This document shows, in pieces, positions 1 to 11,271 of a stretch of 64,000 nucleotides of DNA (positions are counted from its first letter, which is position 1; each line of letters opens with the position of its first letter). The notes beneath the pieces are model-generated. The model was not told where the DNA came from. It searched no databases and saw only the letters and a program-made list of their open reading frames with translations. A program made the translations under genes and the position numbers. This DNA is from Symsagittifera roscoffensis (taxonomy: Eukaryota; Xenacoelomorpha; Acoela; Convolutidae), in NCBI RefSeq assembly GCF_963678635.1, contig NC_087062.1, forward strand, positions 66,883,415 through 66,947,414, given 5' to 3'.

Positions 1-3000
1 AAATTTTAATGATGACTCTAACACCTCAATTACGAAAAAAAGCTATAAAAAAGAGAGCATCACATCCATCTTCAGTTCGAGAACCCGATATAGACTTCAG
101 AAACCTAGTAGAAAAACTAGAACAAGCCGAAATCACTATGAAATTTGAGGAAACATAAAATTTAAAAGTACAATAGGTAAATGATATCCAAACCACTACT
201 TCACAAATAAACAATATTCATTACTCTGACACTGAACTAGCTGAAAACTTCACTCAAATATTAAATATCTACGAGATAATCCAAACCTTAAAGACGAATC
301 ATCATTCAAAAATTGGTGTAACTATTGCCATAGATACGGACACAGCATTGCTGAATGTAGACAAAACAACAAGATAATCAAAACAAAACACAAAAACACA
401 GAGAACCAAACAAATCATTTTATCATTACAGAAATTTTAATGATGACTCTTACACCTCAATTACGAAAAATAGCTTAAAAAAAGAGAGCATTACATCTAT
501 CTTCAGTTCGAGAACCCAATATAGACTTCAGAAAACTAGTAGAAAGACTAGAACAAGCCGAAATCACTATGAAATTCAAGGAAACAGAAAATTTAAAAGT
601 ACAATAGGTAAATAATATCCAAACCACTACTTCACAAATAAACGGAATCCGAAAGAAACAAACAACATCAAAGAGTTTTATGCAATGAAATTCGTGGAAT
701 CCCAAACGAAACAATTAAACAACTAGCTGTAAGAATTGGAACACTAGTTAGAAAAGCTTATTCCCTTAATACACATGATTATAAAAACACAAAAATGACA
801 GAATTTTTAATGATGACTCTAACACCTCAATTACGAAAAAAAGTTATAAAAAAGAGACATCACATCCATCTTCAGTTCGAGAACCCGATATAGACTTCAG
901 AAAACTAGTAGAAAAACTAGAACAAGCCGAAATCACTATGAAATTTGAAGAAACAAAAAATTTAAAAGTACAACAGGTAAATAATATCCAAACCACTACT
1001 TCACAAATAAACGGAATCCGAAAGAAACAAACAACATCAAAGAGTTTTATGCAATGAAATTCGTGGAATCCCAAACGAAACAATTAAACAATTAGCTGTA
1101 AGAATAAGAACTCTAGTAAGAAAAGCATATTCCCTCAATACACATGATTGTAAAAACACAAAAATGACAGAATTTTTAATGATGACTCTAACACCTCAAT
1201 TACAAAAAATAGCTATAAAAAAGAGAGCATCACATCCATCTTCAGTTCGATAACCCAATATAGACTTCAGAAAACTAGTAGAAAAACTAGAACAAGCCGA
1301 AATCACTATGAAATTCGAACAAACAGAAAATTTAAAAGTACAATAGGTAAATGATATCCAAACCACTACTTCACAAATAAACAATATTCATTACTCTGAC
1401 ACTGAACTAGCTGAAAACTTTACTCAAATATTAAATATCTACGAGAAAAATCCAAACTTTAAAGGCAAACCATCATTCAAAAAATGGTGTAACTATTGCC
1501 ATAGATACAGACACAGCATTGCTGAATGTAGACAAAAACAATAAGATAATCAAAACAAACCACAAAAACACAGAGAACCAAACAGATCATTTTATCAATA
1601 CAGAAATTTTAATGATGACTCTTACACCTCAATTGCGAAAAATAGCTGTAAAAAGAGAGCATCACATCCATCCTCAGTTCGAGAACCCGATATAGATTTC
1701 AGAAAACTAGTAGAAAAACTAGAACAAGCCGAAATCACTACGAAATTTGAGGAAACAGAAAATTTAAAAGTACAATAGGTAAATAATATCCAAACCACTA
1801 CTTCACAAATAAACGGAATCCGAAAGAAACAAACAACATCAAAGAGTTTTATGCAATGAAATTCGTAGAATCCCAAGCGAAACAATTAAACAACTAGGAG
1901 TAAGAATTGGAACACTAGTAAGAAAAGCATATTCCCTTAATACACATGATTATAAAAATACAAAAATGACAGATATTTTAATGATGACTCTAACACCTCA
2001 ATTACAAAAAATAGCTTAAAAAAAGAGAGCATAACATCTATCTTCAGTTTGAGAACCCAATATAGACTTCAGAAAACTAGTAGAAAAACTAGAACAAGCC
2101 GAAATCACCATGAAATTCGAAGAAACAGAAAATTTAAAAGTACAATAGGTAAATGATATCCAAACCACTACTTCACAAATAAACAATATTCATTACTCTG
2201 ACACTGAACTAGCTGAAAACGTCACTCAAATATTAAATATCCACGAGAAAAACAGAAACTTTAAAGGCGAACCATCATTCAAAAAATGGTTTAACTATTG
2301 CCATAGATACGGACACAGCATTGCTGAATGTAGACAAAAACAACAAGATAATCAAAACAAACCACAAAAACACAGAGAACCAAACAAATCATTTTATCAA
2401 TACAGAAATTTTAATGATGACTCTTACACCTCAATTACGAAAAATAGCTATAAAAAGAGAGCATCACATCCATCTTCAGTTCGAGAACCCGATATAGACT
2501 TCAGAAAACTAGTAGAAAAACTAGAACAAGCCGAAATCACTATGAAATTTGAGGAAACAGAAAATTTAAAAGTACAATAGGTAAATGACATCCAAACCAC
2601 TACTTCACAAATAAACAATATTCATTACTCTGACACTGAACTAGCTGAAAACTTCACTCAAATATTAAATATCTACGAGAAAAATCCAAACTTTAAAGGC
2701 GAACCATCATTCAAAAAATGGTGTAACTATTGCCATAGATACGGACACAGCATTGCTGAATGTAGACAAAAACATTAAGATAATCAAAACAAACCACAAA
2801 AACACAGAGAACCAAACAAATCAATTTATCATTACAGAAATTTTAATGATGACTCTTACACCTCAATTACGAAAAATAGCTAAAAAAAAGAGAGCATCAC
2901 AACTATCTTCAGTTCGAGAACCCAATATAGACTTCAGAAAACTAGTAGAAAAACTAGAACAAGCCGGAATCACTATGAAATTTGAGGAAACAGAAAATTT

Positions 3001-6000
3001 AAAAGTACAATAGGTAAATACTATCCAAACCACTACTTCACAAATAAACGGAATCCGAAAGAAACAAACAACATCAAAGAGTTTTATGCAATGAAATTCG
3101 TAGAATCCCAAACGAAACAATTAAACAACTAGCTGTAAGAATTGGAACACTAGTAAGAAAAGCATATTCCCTTAATACACATGATTATAAAAACACAAAA
3201 ATGACAGAATTTTTAATGATGACTCTAACACCTCAATTACGAAGAAAAAAATTATAAAAAAGAGAGCATCACATCCATCTTCAGTTCGAGAACCCGATAT
3301 AGACTTCAGAAAACTAGTAGAAAAAGTAGAACAAGCCAAAATCACTATGAAATTTGAAGAAACAGAAAATTTAAAAGCACAATAGGTAAATAATATCCAA
3401 ACCACTACTTCACAAATAAACGGAATCCGAAAGAAACAAACAACATCAAGGAGTTTTTTGCAATGAATTTCGTGGAATCTCAAAAGAAACAATTAAATAA
3501 CTAGCAGTAAGAATTGGAACACTAGTAAGAAAAGCATATTCCCTTAACTCTCATGAGTATAAAAATACAAAAATTACAAAATTTTTAATGATGACTTTAA
3601 CACCTCAATTACAAAAAATAGCTATAAAAAAGAGAGCATCACATCCATCTTCAGTTCGAGAACCCAATATAGACTTCAGAAAACTAGTAGAAAATCTAGA
3701 ACAAGCGCCGAAATCACTATGAAATTCGAAGAAACAGAAAACTTAAAAGTACAATAGGTAAATGATATCCAAACCACTTCTTCACAAATAAACAATATCC
3801 ATTACTCTGACACTGAACTAGCTGAAAACTTCACTCAAATATTAAATATCTACGATCTGCCATAGATACGGACACAGCATTGCTGAATGTAGACAAAAAC
3901 AACAAGATAATCAAAACAAACCACAAAAACACAGAGAACCAAACAAATCATATTATCATTACAGAAATTTTAATGATGACTCTTACACCTCAATTACGAA
4001 AAATAGCTATAAAAAGAGAGCATCACATCCATCTTCAGTTCGAGAACCCGATATAGACTTCAGAAAACTAGTAGAAAAACTAGAACAAGCCGAAATCACT
4101 ACGAAATTTGAGGAAACAGAAAATTTAAAAGTACAATAGGTAAATAATATCCAAACCACTATGTTCATAAATAAACGGAATCCGACAGAAACAAACAACA
4201 TCAAAGAGTTTTATGCAATGAAATTCGTAGAATCCCAAGCGAAAAAATTAAACAACTAGGAGTAAGAATTGGAACACTAGTAAGAAAAGCATATTCCCTT
4301 AATACACATGATTATAAAAATACAAAAGTGACAAAAGTTTTAATGATGACTTTAACACCTCAATTACAAAAAATAGCTATAAAAAAGAGAGCATCACATC
4401 CATCTTCAGTTCGAGAACCCAATATAGACTTCAGAAAACTAATAGAAAAACTAGAACAAGCCGGAATCACTATGAAATTTGAGGAAACAGAAAATTAAAA
4501 GTACAATAGGTAAATAATATCCAAACCACTACTTCACAAATAAACGGAATCCGAAAGAAACAAACAACATCAAAGAGTTTTATGCAATGAATTTCGTAGA
4601 ATCCCAAACGAAACAATTAAACAACTAGCTGTAAGAATTGGAACACTAGTAAGAGAAGCATATTCCCTTAATACACATGATTATAAAAAAACAAAAATGA
4701 CAGAATTTTTAATGATGACTCTAACACCTCAATTACGAAGAAAAAATTATAAAAAAGAGAGCATCACATCCATCTTCAGTTCGAGAACCCGATATAGACT
4801 TCAGAAAACTAGTAGAAAAAGTAGAACAAGCCGAAATCACTATGAAATTTGAAGAAACAGAAAATTTAAAAGCACAATAGGTAAATAATATCCAAACCAC
4901 TACTTCACAAAGAAACGGAATCCGAAAGAAACAAACAACATCAAAGAGTTTTTTGCAATGAATTTCGTAGAATCTCAAACGAAACAATTAAATAACTAGC
5001 AGTAAGAATTGGAACACTAGTAAGAAAAGCATATTCCCTTAATTTTCATGAGTATAAAAAAACAAAAATGACAAAATTTTAATGATGTCTTTAACACCTC
5101 AATTACAAAAAATAGCTATAAAAAAGAGAGCATCACATCCATCTTCAGTTCGAGAACCCAATATAGACTTCAGAAAACTAGTAGAAAATCTAGAACAAGC
5201 CGAAATCACTATGAAATTCGAAGAAACAGAAAACTTAAAAGTACAATAGGTAAATGATATCCAAACCACTACTTCACAAATAAACAATATTCATTACTCT
5301 GACACTGAACTAGCTGAAAACTTCACTCAAATATTAAATATCTACGAGAAAAATCCAAACTTTAAAGGCGAACCATCATTCAAAAAATGGTGTAACTATT
5401 GCCATAGATACGGACACAGCATTGCTGAATGTAGACAAAAATAACAAGATAATCAAAACAAACCACAAAAACACAGAGAACCAAACAAATCATATTATCA
5501 TTACAGAAATTTTAATGATGACTCTTACACCTCAATTACGAAAAATAGCTATAAAAAGAGAGCATCACATCCATCTTCAGTTCGAGAACCCGATATAGAC
5601 TTCAGAAAACTAGTAGAAAAACTAGAACAAGCCGAAATCACTACGAAATTTGAGGAAACAGAAAATTTAAAAGTACAATAGGTAAATAATATCCAAACCA
5701 CTACTTCACAAATAAACGGAATCCGAAAGAAAAAAACAACATAAAAGTGTTTTGTGCAATGAAATTCGTAGAATCCCAAGCGAAACAATTAAACAACTAG
5801 GAGTAAGAATTGGAACACTAGTAAGAAAAGCATATTCCCTTAATACACATGATTATAAAAATACAAAAATGACAAAAGTTTTAATGATGACTTTAACACC
5901 TCAATTACAAAAAATAGCTATAAAAAAGAGAGCATCACATCCATCTTCAGTTCGAGAACCCAACATAGACTTCAGAAAACTATTAGAAAAACTAGAACAA

Positions 6001-7440
6001 GCCGGAATCACTATGAAATTTGAGGAAACAGAAAATTTAAAAGTACAATAGGTAAATAATATCCAAACCACTACTTCACAAATAAACGGAATCCGAAAGA
6101 AACAAACAACATCAAAGAGTTTTATGCAATGAAATTCGTAGAATACCAAACGAAACAATTAAACAACTAGCTGTAAGAATTGGAACACTAGTAAGAAAAG
6201 CATATTCCCTTAATTCTCATGAGTATAAAAATACAAAAATGACAAAAATTTTAATAATGACTTTAACACCTCAATTACAAAAAATAGCTATAAAAAAGAG
6301 AGCATCACATCCATCTTCAGTTCGAGAACCCAATATAGACTTCAGAAAACTAGTAGAAAATCCAGAACAAGCCGAAATCACTATGAAATTCGAAGAAACA
6401 GAAAACTTAAAAGTACAATAGGTAAATGATATCCAAACCACTACTTCACAAATAAAGAATATTCATTACTCTGACACTGAACTAGCTGGAAACTTCACTC
6501 AAATATTAAATATCTACGAGAAAAATCCAAACTTTAAAGGCGAACCATCATTCAAAAAATGGTGTAACTATTGCCATAGATACGGACACAGCATTGCTGA
6601 ATGTAGACAAAAACAACAAGATAATCAAAACAAACCACAAAAACACAGAGAACCAAACAAATCATATTATCATCACAGAAATTTTAATGATGACTCTTAC
6701 ACCTCAATTACAAAAAATAGCTATAAAAAGAGAGCATCACATCCATCTTCAGTTCGAGAACCCGATATAGACTTCAGAAAACTAGTAGAAAAACTAGAAC
6801 AAGCCGAAACAACTAAGAAATTTGAAGAAACAGAACATTTAAAAGTACAATAGGTAAATAATATTCAAACCACTACTTCACAATTAAACAATATTCATGA
6901 CTCTGACACTGAACTAGCTGAAAACTTCACTCAAATATTAAATATCTACAAGATTAATAATTCGAAAGAAACAAATTTTAATTCAAATTAATTCCAAATA
7001 TTAATTCGAAAGAAACAAACAGCATCAAAGAGGTTTATGCAATGAATTTTGTAGAATCCCAAACTAAACAATTAAACAACTAGGAGTAAGAATTGGAACA
7101 CTAGTAAGAAAAGCATATTCCCTTAATACACATGATTATAAAAATACAAAAATAACAAAAGTTTTAATGATGACTTTAACACCTAAATTACAAAAAATAG
7201 CTATAAAAAAGAGAGCATCACATCCATCTTCAGTTCGAGAACCCAATAGAGACTTCAGAAAACTAGTAGAAAAACTAAAACAAGCCAAAATCACTATGAA
7301 ATTCGTAGAAACAGAAAAAATAAAAGTACAATAGGTAAATAATATCCAATCCACTACTTCACAAATAAACAATATTCATGACTCTGACACTGAACTAGCT
7401 GAAAACTTCACTCAAATATTAAATATCTACAAGAAAAATC
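1..7440 (+). repeat. Tandem array of a gag segment, 19 units (element A)
   Basis: This is an array of diverged copies of a 370-bp or 432-bp piece of a retroelement gag. A shared landmark, TTCAGTTCGA or a one-base variant, recurs at about 71, 502, 871, 1241, 1673, 2042, 2475, 2908, 3280, 3650, 4034, 4405, 4775, 5144, 5576, 5946, 6316, 6748 and 7229. Short units (A, 369-372 bp) jump from the linker after capsid back to the capsid interior. Long units (B, 431-433 bp) also include the CCHC zinc knuckle before jumping back. The order is B A A B A B B A A B(deleted) A A A B A A B, then a hybrid of 481 bp. Almost every unit has an in-frame TAG in the context CAATAGGTAAAT. Long minus-strand reading frames of 60-110 codons recur here, but they are shadows of the A-rich plus strand. 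No unit encodes a complete protein. Confidence 0.92.
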
Positions 7441-7620
7441 CAAACTTTAAAGGCGAACCATCATTCAAAAAATGGTGTAACTATTGCCATAGACACGGAC
7501 ACAGCATTGCTGAATGTAGAAAAAAAAACAAATAATCAAAACAAACCACAAAAACACAGAGAACCAAACAAAATATTTTACCAATACATGAAAAAAGACC
7601 TAAACCTACCAAAAAAAAAC
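7441..7620 (+). pseudogene. Retroelement nucleocapsid zinc knuckle (element A)
   Basis: The last array unit reads out into a gag nucleocapsid segment that is not followed by another capsid copy. Codons at 7476-7517 encode Cys-x2-Cys-x4-His-x4-Cys, the classical CCHC knuckle that binds genomic RNA in Gag. A Lys/Gln/Asn-rich basic stretch follows. The text after about 7575 (QYMKKD type) shows what the un-rearranged element looks like at the point where type-B array units jump back to capsid. The reading frame differs from that of the Arg/Ser-rich linker downstream, so at least one indel lies between them. Confidence 0.85.
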
Positions 7621-7726
7621 ATTCACAGTAGCAACAGTTCAGGCAAACCACTCCCTGACAATTATTATGTCTCAAGACAACAATCACCCTACCAATACAA
7701 CTATTGAGGAAGATCTCCGGATCAAA

Positions 7727-8541
7727 AAAATTCACGAAATTTCTCACATAATAGATATAGTCGATCAAACAGGCAAAACAATCGATATCAAAATAATTTT
7801 TCAAGATTAAATTCAAATAGAAGCAATTATTCGAACTTCGTTAAAAACAATTCCCGTTGAAACTCTCGTTATAGATACTATTCAAACGATAGGTCGAGAA
7901 ACTCCTCATACAAAAGAAACAGAATTTATTCAAATAATAGAAACAGACAGTATCACTTTAACAGATCACGAGACTATTCAAACAACAGATCAAACTACCA
8001 TAGATCAAATTACAATAACTATAACAATAGATCACGTGACAATTCCCAAAATAGAAATTCGAATTATCAAAATCGACAAAGAAATTTCTCTCAATTACCG
8101 CACAGAAATAATACACATTATCAGAATTCACTACAAAACTGTAGACGTAGTACACCTAAACATCAAAAACAAATTAACCAAGTACGATCAACTGAAAAAA
8201 CTCAATCAGACCCTACCGGTTTTGATAACACAGAAAGCACAGAAAAACATCTAAATCACGTAACTTGCGAATACACAGACGATGAAAGCGAAACAGAAAA
8301 TAAACTTTCAATAAACATGCTTCAGATTGAAAACGATTACGAAACATCAATAGAATCGAATCATTACCAAAATAATCATGACAATTTCCAAAACCCTGAG
8401 AATATTCTTGAAATAAAAGAGAATACTGAACAAGAACTTAAAGGAAGTTCAAGCCCAAACAATATATATCAAAACGCATCAAAGAAAACACAACTACCCA
8501 ATGAAAAAATGAACAATACCACTTCTTTAAGAATGTTCTAA
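7727..8541 (+). pseudogene. Arg/Ser/Asn-rich gag C-terminal linker (element A)
   Basis: In the frame that includes codon 7744 the translation is dominated by Arg, Ser, Asn and Tyr with many RS, SRS and NRS motifs to about 8150. It then turns acidic (DDESETE, EQELKG) up to 8541. One TGA interrupts the RS part near 7858. RS-type tails are a plausible RNA-binding or nuclear-speckle-targeting Gag extension, but that role is inference. The same stretch occurs at 16282 and 20095. Because the codons are so repetitive, another frame is also open for long distances (for example 8036-8254) and should not be mistaken for a gene. Confidence 0.7.
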
Positions 8542-8542
8542 A

Positions 8543-8880
8543 AGCAAAAAGTTTCAATCACCAGACCTCGCAATTGATTTATTAATAGACTCAGAAGCAG
8601 AATCAGTTTTTATTAACATTCCTACCTGGAATGAAATACAAACCCTGCATCCAAAATTGATACGCTTAAAAACCTCAAGCAAATTAGCCAGAGCACAAGG
8701 ATCAAGTTTAACAAATTTTGGAAAATCCAACCATTCCTTATTCCTACCCAAACAATGGAACAAAATAAACTCTTAACCAAACCTTTCAAACACACATTCC
8801 ATATCACAGATATAAAACACAATATTATTGGATCATCATTTATTACCAAATATATCCCTACTATTAATATCTTAAATAGT
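8543..8880 (+). pseudogene. Retropepsin-type aspartic protease (element A)
   Basis: This is a retroviral-type protease domain, which would cleave the Gag-Pol precursor. The frame holds LAIDLLID followed by Ser-Glu where active enzymes have Ser-Gly, so the catalytic DSG triplet (Asp codon at 8588-8590) has become DSE. The downstream flap and the IIG-type C-terminal motif before a Phe-Ile pair near 8826-8845 are recognisable and match the copies at 17041 and 20863. A TAA at about 8881 closes the frame. It is likely catalytically dead because of the Gly-to-Glu change. Confidence 0.75.
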
Positions 8881-9547
8881 TAAATACACATAAAAGACAA
8901 ATACACAAGAACAAAAAACTCATCGCTGACAATTTTTCAAACACTTAATAAACAACCGCCATTTTTCTCAAAATTCTACCTCATATATAACCAAAAAAAA
9001 CCTGAAACCACTAGCAGGATATGTATTCAACTTTTCAGTGAATCAACTCCATCAATAAAACATGAAACAAAACAAACAACGACTATAAATGTCAGACCTT
9101 GAATTCAAGCCAAATCACAAATTTTTCCGAGTAACAATCTCATCCATCAAATGCACGAAAAACACAAACTCAGATATCAATTCATTACATGCATACAATA
9201 ATTCACTATACAAAATACCATTACCTCTAGGACTTCTAGGTTTTTGCGAAACAAATGCAACAACCTCTCCCACATTAGAAGTATCATATAGAGTAAATAA
9301 TTTTTTAAAATTTTTAGATGTATGCCAATCAACAATTCTTAATGAAGAATTATCAATTAATAATATAACAAGTGATAACAAACGAAACACAGACTATTTT
9401 ACAAAAACACCTTATTTTAAACCGACATTCCAAATATCAAAACACACCAACAAAAACTCCACACAATTTTCAATTTTCAACACTCTCAAATTACGCAAAA
9501 AGAATTTGAACAGCTAGTCGAACTATGACTAAAATTTCCATTGGTTT
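8881..9547 (+). pseudogene. Protease-RT linker and first RT residues, truncated (element A)
   Basis: The open frame 9089-9517 (142 codons) matches the linker between protease and reverse transcriptase seen again at 17498-17845 and 21450-21650. At about 9525-9547 the text still follows the RT start of the other copies (LKFP followed by a Val-Tyr pair). It then departs completely into unrelated sequence. RT, RNase H, integrase, env and a 3' LTR are all missing, so element A is a 3'-truncated relic. No function is expected. Confidence 0.75.
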
Positions 9548-10116
9548 ACACACGAAAATTATATCAAGTTTGTTTTTTAAGTTACCCTGACTTCCTTAAG
9601 ACGTATGGAAATACGTCGGCTATGATATTTTGATGTGCCCACTGCTTAGAATGAAACTAAATTGGTGTGTCATGCTATAGAAAATCAGTATATTAGAAAA
9701 ACAGAAATGATTGTTCCCGGAAAGGGATGGAAATTCTGCTTTGTCTTAGAGAAAACTCCTTGTCTGAGGTTCCGAAGGCATCTATTCCAACTTCACAATT
9801 TGAAAAGGTTAATAATTGTATTTATTTTACGTTGGAAAAACAAACAATTGACATTAAAAGTGAAATACATATACTTACTTACCTTCTTATCGTGAAACGC
9901 GAAAGTTTTGATTGTATTGTTCTTACTTTTCATGGCGATCATCAAAAATGATCGCATATTTTTGTCTTTGGGCTAATTATTTAATAGCAAAAAAAGATCT
10001 AAAAGCAAATGGCAGATAAGTTAGAGTGAATACTGATAATTAAACTCTTCCAGTCGTGTTTTTGAGCAGCAATGAAAACACTAAAATTAATCAGTGTTGA
10101 GTAAATTGGCCGTTGA
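9548..10116 (+). other. Spacer between the two retroelements, no recognised gene
   Basis: Composition changes sharply from the A-rich retroelement strand to balanced A/T. A frame at 9727-9951 gives 74 codons of ordinary amino-acid complexity with no recognised motif. A small hairpin (GCGATCAT with its complement) sits near 9935-9955. Nothing here matches the retroelement copies. Confidence 0.5.
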
Positions 10117-10522
10117 TTTTTTGGGCGGGTTCGGACGCTCTTTCCCCAAGGATTCGATCCCCTGCCGACCCAAAGGGTCTCCCCTTTGAACTATTTTCAG
10201 ATATCCATTTTTGGCTGACCGACCTTAAAACTTTTCCAAAGGCGCCTTTGGCGCCAATATGTACTTATTTTAAGGGGGGAGCGCGCGCCAAAAAAAAAAC
10301 GCGATTTTTCGTTAAAAATTTCCTAAATTTGCCCAAAAACGCCTTTTTGGCCTGTTTTTTTAAAATTTAACCTGCGGCGCTGAAATTTTTGCAAAAACAG
10401 GGACTTTTTAGTGCTTTGGGAGAGCTCGGACAACCAATTTGGTCGACCTAAAAAAAAAGTCGTCAAAACTTCAAAAATGTTTTAAAAATCCGCCCCCTCA
10501 AGAAAATCCTAGATCCCTGCTT
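10117..10522 (+). mobile_element. hAT-like MITE, ends degraded
   Basis: This copy belongs to the MITE family defined best by 56667-57089. It has the same order of landmarks: GATTCGA near the left end, the AAAGGGTC block, an ATATCCATTTTTGGCTGACC segment, a GGCGCC palindrome, a run of Cs and Gs with GCGCGC, CCTGCGGCGC, GAGAGCTCGG, GGTCGACCT and a final CCGCCCCCTC. The outermost CAGGGGCGG termini are eroded (ATCCCTGC at the right end), so target duplications cannot be read. It is non-coding and non-autonomous. Confidence 0.8.
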
Positions 10523-10873
10523 AATTGAAATGATTATAAACAGGTAAAGTTGATTAAAAGAATGCTTACTATCAGCAAATGATTAAGTCGTGTCAGCAAA
10601 CAATGAAAAAAACTTTATGAGTAAAACAATCCACCACGGCATTGTTGATTATTTTTTGTTCGAACGCAAATTGAAATTTTTTGTAGTGGTTAAAGTGAAG
10701 GGCTCTATTATAGTTTTATTTTGCAAAAAGGTGCGAGCATAGAGCACATCTGAATGTAAAAAGATTGACATGCTTTTTTTCCTCCAATTTTTTTGGTTTC
10801 ACTTATTGTTTGACCACCTAATAGGAGAAAGTAATTGTATCTGTAGCCTTTTTTGGAACCTAAGTTACTGCAG
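10523..10873 (+). other. Spacer upstream of the 5' LTR, nothing recognised
   Basis: This is AT-rich sequence with balanced strands between the MITE and the LTR. No open frame of interest, repeat match or RNA gene was seen. Confidence 0.4.
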
Positions 10874-10989
10874 TGGAACCAGTTCTAAACTAGAATTTAT
10901 AATTGGTTATAAATATTATTCTCTAATTCTATAAAATATTCTTAACTAACCAATCATATTCCATAACTAACATTTACACTTAATTGTAA

Positions 10990-11017
10990 GTGCTGAAACT
11001 ACTCGTAGTTTCAGCAC
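10990..11017 (+). repeat. 28-nt palindrome in the LTR
   Basis: The arms are GTGCTGAAACTAC and its exact complement, with only TC between them. The 3' LTR keeps both arms unchanged at 40755-40782, with TT as the spacer. This occurs in LTRs that otherwise differ at many positions. It could be a hairpin in the transcript or a dyad binding site, and nothing in the sequence decides between these. Confidence 0.85.
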
Positions 11018-11112
11018 CAGAGCAATTTGAATTAAACTTAGAATACAGTTGTTCTCCTTCTGGAAACTAACTCGCATAAACCAGTATACACTAGATCTGT
11101 TGAGACTAGGAG

Positions 11113-11120
11113 ATATAAAA
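11113..11120 (+). promoter_or_regulatory. TATA-like box in the 5' LTR
   Basis: ATATAAAA lies 138 bp before the LTR end. The corresponding 3' LTR sequence is ATATAAGA. The position suits a U3 core promoter. It is supported only by motif and location. Confidence 0.45.
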
Positions 11121-11253
11121 GAAAGATTAAGATCGGTATTAGTTTAAGAAGTTGGACGAATCTATCCGGCCGAAAATAAGAAAGCGTGACGAGCAGACGG
11201 TGTATCTTATCTGAAATTACTCTATTAGTATAGTAAAACATATATAATTCATC

Positions 11254-11271
11254 TGGTGCGACCAAAAGTCT
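11254..11271 (+). promoter_or_regulatory. Putative primer-binding site
   Basis: TGGTGCGACC begins two bases after the LTR's terminal CA. PBS sequences start with TGG because they pair with the CCA end of a tRNA. I could not assign a tRNA with confidence. The call rests on position and the TGG start. Confidence 0.4.

Larger units (their letters stand above)
10874..11251 (+). repeat. 5' long terminal repeat
   Basis: It starts with TGGAACCAG and ends with CA at 11250-11251. It is about 90 percent identical by eye to 40639-41010. The shared features are a perfect 13-bp inverted repeat, a TATA-like box and the block GAATCTATCCGGCCGAAAAT. A TGG that suits a primer-binding site follows two bases downstream. 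An inverted fragment of the same LTR is found near 42274. In a functional element the LTR would hold promoter, transcription start and polyadenylation site. Confidence 0.85.

Noticed and set aside
26-7372. Many similar minus-strand frames of 60-110 codons (starting MFRLGF or MFICEVVVW) that look like a tandem gene family of secreted cysteine-containing proteins
   Set aside because: They lie exactly opposite the gag-derived units and end where those units contain A-rich runs. The same region reads as capsid and zinc knuckle on the plus strand, so they are antisense shadows.
1-7440. CRISPR-like or satellite array because of regular spacing
   Set aside because: Units are 370-432 bp, contiguous, without spacers, and translate to retroelement Gag. 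The surroundings are eukaryotic.
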